Below, one piece after another: positions 58,364 through 64,000 of a DNA stretch of 64,000 nt (its first letter is position 1; each line of letters opens with the position of its first letter). This stretch comes from Glycine soja. Lineage: Eukaryota; Streptophyta; Magnoliopsida; Fabales; Fabaceae. Under the pieces are notes generated by a model. That model was not told where the DNA came from and searched no databases. It saw only the letters and a list, made by a program, of their open reading frames with translations. Where the stretch lies: contig NC_041021.1 in the NCBI RefSeq assembly GCF_004193775.1, positions 34,483,718-34,547,717 of the forward strand. Reading direction: 5' to 3'. Made by a program: the position numbers and the translations under genes.

Positions 58364-61300
58364 AGTTTAAGAATAATTATGGGAATGAATTGTTTTTTAA
58401 AGGGGAGAAGAGACAATGGTTGTATATGTGTGTGTGTGTGTTTTTTTTTTGTGTGATGAAAATGAAATGGAGGTGGGCAGCAAATGGTGTGAATCAATTT
58501 GTAACACATACTAACTTTATAAGGAAAACTTAGATTATTTGATTGGTTTAATTGTTAATTTAATCTCTAAATTATTTTTAAACTCAATTTGATTCTTACG
58601 TTTTAAAAAAATATATATCAATTTAATTATTTTAAAAGATTTAATTTGTTTCTCTCAATTTTTTTAAATACATCAATTTAGTTATTTTTGTCGAACTGAA
58701 TTATAATTTTCTGAATTATAATTTTAAAGACTAAATTAAATATATTTTAAAAAAATTGATAATTAAACGTATTTGAGAAAAAGATTAAAAAAAATTAAAT
58801 ATAACTAAAGAAAGATAAAGTGTCTCACTATGATTATTTAACAAATCAAAGTTTGTAAGATATGCGAGTGTCTCACTAAAGAGATAAAAACCTTAATTAC
58901 CTGATTACGAAAAAGATAAAGTGGTGGAGTGGGGAAAAAAAAACAAAGAATGGTGTGAGGGAATTATTAGTTTCTATGACACCTTTTTTTGGGGAGGTTG
59001 GAGTGTACACAACGATATTTGTATTTGTAGTTTTATTCTCAAGGTGCGGTGTTCGGTGGTTATTTTGGGGATGGCTTCTAGAAAAAATGAAAGGGAAAGG
59101 TGTCTAGAAAGCCCAAAACAGAGAAAGGTAAACAGAGGAGAGATGAGAATAGTTCAGTGTCCATTTCTGCGAAAGAACAGGCCACGTACTGTGATCATAC
59201 AATAATTCCAAGGGGGTAGATATTCTTGTGGCTGTGGCTGTGGCTATGGTAAGAATGAGGGCTCCAATTCAACATATTTTCAGTGCTAGGCCTTATTACT
59301 GGCTGCTTTTTTTTATTTGCCACCACGGAAGAGGATAGGCCAACGTATACCCACTTGAACCCCTTTTACAAATGCAAACACAACACAGGTGTTGCTGATT
59401 TGTCATTGATCTTATTCATTAGTACCAACGTCAACTCAAAATATTAATTTCAAACCACCCAATTATTTGTAAATTCTGAATGCTTGTATAAGTGAACAGG
59501 AACCGCAGTTCGCCGGCCTATTTAGAGTCTAGTTTGAGTGATTTATGTTTTTATTTTTAAAGAAAATAAAAAATTAAAGTGAAAATATGTTTACTTAAAA
59601 TTTAGAAAATGGATTTTTCTAAAATTAATAAATCAACTTTTTTCAGATTTTTCTAAATAAATAAAAGCGCTCTAACACTTTAAAGTACTTTTTACTCTAT
59701 TTTATAAATCTTAAAAATTTAAAAATAAAAATAAACACTCAAACTAAAAAAACCTAAAGTTAAAAATTTTAAACATAATATTAACATCAAAGCGGTGCAT
59801 TTTTTTTCTGTTTTTAGGATTGATTGTTGTTTCATTAAGTGATCAATTTTGATTCAGGCAGCATATGATTTGCTGCATTTTCATGTTTTGTTGTTTTCTT
59901 GAGTACACAATCCCCTGACGAATGTAACACCGAGAGACCCGCCGTCATTGACATCTCTTAATTAGAAAACTGGATAACACCAAATTACTCGTTTTCCTTT
60001 TATTACCCTTTTTATACTCACCAACTCATGTATTTGTAATATTATTTTCCAAATAAGCTGGTTTCGTACTGGCATAACATAGTTATTATACTATTTACAA
60101 TAGCTAATTAGTTGTACAACCCTACTTTTTTTGTCTCATTTGATCACATCAACTATTTTACCAAACATTTTTCACTCTCTATTACACAAAATATTACATG
60201 CTCTAATTTTATAAATCAAAAACTATTTTTAGGCAGCTCAAAAGCTATTCAGCACCTGCTGAGATATAAAAAAGTGAGAGAAGTATAAATATGATATGTG
60301 ATATAATTTAATAAAAAGAAAGATAAAGAAAAATTAAGAGAATTGATGAAGTGTTTAAAAATTAGGATATCTAACAATCATCAGTCGTCATAAATATAAT
60401 TTCTAAAAAAAATTAAGTGCCTCCAAGTATAGTATATTTTCTAATAAATAAGGACTGTAACAGACCTCATACTTGGGTGTGAAATTGATGTAAATCAATA
60501 AAATAAAAAAATCATATATAATAAATTTGTTGAATTATAAATCATCATAAAAAATAAATAATAAACTCTTACATCTAACTCCATCCTCGTCAAGGTTATG
60601 AAAACTCGGGAACTCATCTTATCTTTTTTTAATTTAATTTATTAATGTTTTAAAATAAATATTTTATCAAGTTACTACTTGTATTTTAATTAAAATAATA
60701 TATATAAATTAATAAATAGCAAGAATTTCAAAAATAGGAAACTTAATAACTAAATATGTATTTATAGAATGTATAGTTTTAATTTTTTTAATTTAATTCT
60801 TATAATGCAAATTAATTATCTCTTATAATACTTCATTTATATTTTCGATAATTATAAAATGTGAGAGCATGAGAATAAAATCCTAACTTTGTAGGCCTAG
60901 CTGAGGGTGGAGTGAGTGGAGAGGTAAGTAGTTACATCTTGGAACCTATTGGGTCAGGGGCCTATAATGCTGGTTATGCCACAGCCCACAAGAACAATGT
61001 TAAACTTTAACATTCCTAACTTGTTTTAGGCTTAGGGGGGTCATCAGGAAATTGTTGAATATAAGAATCTATTGGTTAGTGGGGGACTCCCGAAGGAAGG
61101 GAGTGGCACCTGTATACACTATCATGCAAAGTTAGAACTAATTTAAGGTTCAAATAGCTTGTACGGGAAATTTAGATTTTAGAGTATACCTTTATGGGAG
61201 AGTGATGATGTATTTTCAATTCTAGGTTATATAAATTTTTAATTTTACTGTAAATCTTTTGATAAGAAAAAAATTGTTATCTACTAAAAATATAAAAAAG

Positions 61301-62547
61301 TTTTACAATCATATTTAATCATAATTTATCATATATTAAAAATTTATTGATTTTTAAAATAGTTCAACACATATGTTCGATCATGGCATCTACAAAAGGA
61401 TCAAAATCTTATTACAAACTCTCGTTAAAGTGCACGCCAGCTGCTCGATCTTTGTTCCAGCACATTCAAACCACCGATTCCATACTTCAAACATACTAAA
61501 ATCTGTCCTTACATTTGTTACACCTGTGTATCATACTTCCTACCATAAATCATATCCTCAATGTTGATTAAATAATACCAGTTTGATTTTATCCAAAACC
61601 TAAATCTAACCACGAACGCAGTTGAAGAAACTATCGAAACTGCAGCTACATTTAAACATAACGTTCAGGGTGCAAAACAAAAACACTACGCCAAGCAAAT
61701 AGCGAACATAAAATCTGTGAAAATGATAAACAAAATTACCTTTGCATTTTTTCAAGCCTAGTAGAAAATTTACATTAACCAACATTCAACGAATGCTTGT
61801 TACCTGTCAACCAGAGACTCCCTTCAACGAAAAACGTGTGATTTACCGGAGATAAGAATTAACAATTGGCTAAATAGCTAAATTTGTCAATACCTTAACA
61901 AATTAATCCTTAAAAAATAAAAAATTTAAATTTAAACTCTAAATATATGAAAAATACAATAAATTAATCCTACAAATAATTTAATAACAAAGTAATTCCT
62001 AAATTGATAATTCAATATCAAATTAATCCTAAAAAATATAATATAATTTATTATCAAATTACCCCTTAAACACGTTAATAGTCAAAATAACATCACAAAT
62101 TAAACAAGAACTAATATATCAGCTAAATTGCATTTTCCATTTCTTAAAAACTAATTTATCACCGTGTCATAATTTCAAAAACGAATTTAACATTGCACAT
62201 TAACAATTATACCGAAGACTCTTACTTCATCAACCTCAAACCGAGGCAACAAAAATTGCAATCCGATTAAATTACACTATTCCTTTCACGATTTAAATTG
62301 AACAATCAAATTCAACTTAGGCATAAGAACATTGCAAATAAATTTCAGTTTAGCGTTGCATGCTGAGTAACAAGAAGGCATAAATATAATCAAATTGACA
62401 TACTAAAAATTCTCATAACTACGACTCAAAGAACAATCGTTAAATCTCAAGCTACAGCTAAAGAACCGTTGCATAATATCAACAGCGAAATTGACTGACA
62501 CTATAAGAAACCCTAATCCACGACGCAATGCAGAAATCGGTAATTCT
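58364..62547. other. Intergenic region
   Basis: A (GT)n/T run at 58427-58451 lies about 70 bp upstream of the Ser-rich protein gene, in its promoter or 5' UTR. A TGTGGCTGTGGCTGTGGCTA run is near 59228. The rest is AT-rich without recognisable genes. The last 150 bp or so before 62548 hold the histone H4 3' UTR. Confidence 0.5.
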
Positions 62548-62922
<375 letters not shown>

Positions 62923-62929
62923 TTAACTT

Positions 62930-63084
62930 GATAGGTATTCGGGGAGAATCCGGAGGGTTATATATATAGTTGCGGAAATAGATCTACCGCCGTTGGATTT
63001 GATAGCGATCCGTGTGAATCGGTATGGATACCGTTGGATTTAAAATGGTTGATTTTGATTGGCGGAAAGGGTGTCACGCGGATC
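62930..63084 (-). promoter_or_regulatory. Histone H4 promoter: TATA box, octamer, two CCAACGG sites
   Basis: On the minus strand: the plant histone octamer GATCCGCG (63084-63077), two TCCAACGG sites (63038-63031 and 62997-62990), and TATATATA at about 62966-62959, roughly 100 bp before the start codon. The octamer is a known S-phase element of plant histone genes. The AACGG cores match the Myb-bound mitosis-specific activator consensus, which is less expected here. Confidence 0.75.
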
Positions 63085-64000
63085 GTGAGGTTTGAACATT
63101 TGAATTTTGGGCTAGTGGTAGTGGGTACTCGATTTTTTTTTCGCTGGGAATTGTGTCTGAAAGAAAACACATTTTATTAGCACGTGAGGGGGAAATAATT
63201 GTGTGGATCCGATGGCGAGCTCAATTGAATACGGGAATTTTGAACGAAAATTGAAAATGTACCCACAATTTGGTTAATTAGAGATGTGGCTCTACAACGC
63301 GGGAAAATGTAATTTGAGATTTGAGACACTAGAAAACCAAGTCACAAAATTGAATGGCTTAAATTCACTTGTTGTACTTATAATTTTATGATTGCACAAA
63401 TTTGATCATCAAATAAATTTAACATATATTTTAGTTTTTTATATCTTTAAAATTTAACAATTTTAAAACTATTACTTTATCCTCAATTTTTTAACACAAA
63501 CTTATTACATAACATTTAAGTTCTAGATAAGAATGACACTAGATAAGGTTTGAATAAGATTATATAGTATTTTTCTCATATTCGTGTCAAAAGAAAATAT
63601 TCATACTCGATCACGTGTAGATAGTAATTTTAATTCTCATCCTCGTATCTTTTAGATATTTATACACACACTCACATTTGTGATCCGTACTTTACTTGTG
63701 TAGAAAATTAATAAATCAATAAAACTATATTAATAAGAAAAATTGCTAAAAGTAAATTAAAAGTATCCACACATAATACTATGTTTGGTCGTGTATATAA
63801 GAAATAATTACATAATGCATTAAGGCCAATATAAGTTGTTAGATTAGTTTGTTTATCATAAATTTTAATTTTATTCCAACACTACCCATGATATTAAATC
63901 GGTCAAGAGGTGATTATTTTCAAAAGGTAATATTTTAACCAATGAATACATGTTATTTTGTTGGTAGCTCAATCAATGTTCTCACTTTCATGTAGAAATG
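63085..64000. other. Upstream flank of histone H4, AT-rich
   Basis: No gene or repeat seen. Confidence 0.5.

Overview
This is nuclear DNA from a flowering plant. The coding sequences, the transposon families (Mutator-like/MULE, hAT, Ty1-copia, L1-type LINE) and the plant-only mobile-domain genes all point to a dicot. The style of the PMD/MULE repeats and of the GTAATCGATTAC-rich insertion resembles legumes, most likely Glycine. That last step comes from familiarity, not from a search.

Only four convincing host genes are present: a syntaxin-6 N-domain membrane protein (29863-32701, +, five coding exons), the TPLATE-complex subunit TML (35931-37823, +, intronless), an uncharacterised Ser-rich plant protein (57575-58363, -), and histone H4 (62548-62859, -). 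Nearly everything else is transposable-element debris or AT-rich spacer.

Layout. 1-9360: decayed Mutator-associated cluster with a plant-mobile-domain (PMD/MAIN-like) pseudogene, four orphan PB1-like MuDR N-terminal modules on both strands, and three kinds of tandem repeats. 9371-22457: a 13,087-bp MULE with near-identical terminal inverted repeats and a perfect 9-bp target-site duplication (ATATGTGTA). It carries a broken FAR1-MULE-SWIM-OTU transposase gene, a double PB1-like pseudogene, an antisense PMD pseudogene split by a nested insertion, and arrays of a palindromic motif (GGATCAAGTTGATCC type) just inside both ends. 24053-26735: internally deleted hAT element. 27860-29030: non-autonomous element with long inverted repeats and a perfect 47-bp hairpin. 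29466-33480: syntaxin-like gene. 34440-35590: 5'-truncated LINE ending in poly-A next to TML. 38640-40435: noncoding retroelement-like sequence, then a T-rich tract. 41346-46740: dead copia element on the minus strand. 47240-50945: organelle-like DNA, mitochondrial in style, containing a plastid psbH/psbN block. 54877-55095: small solo LTR with a 5-bp duplication. 57575 to the end: the Ser-rich protein gene, spacer and histone H4 with its promoter.

The most interesting structure is the 13-kb MULE. Its ends are self-palindromic, its subterminal regions carry mirrored palindrome arrays, and it repeats the PMD plus PB1-like gene pairing seen in the older cluster to its left. This suggests a recurrent PMD/PB1 module travelling with Mutator elements. 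All of its genes are broken in this copy.
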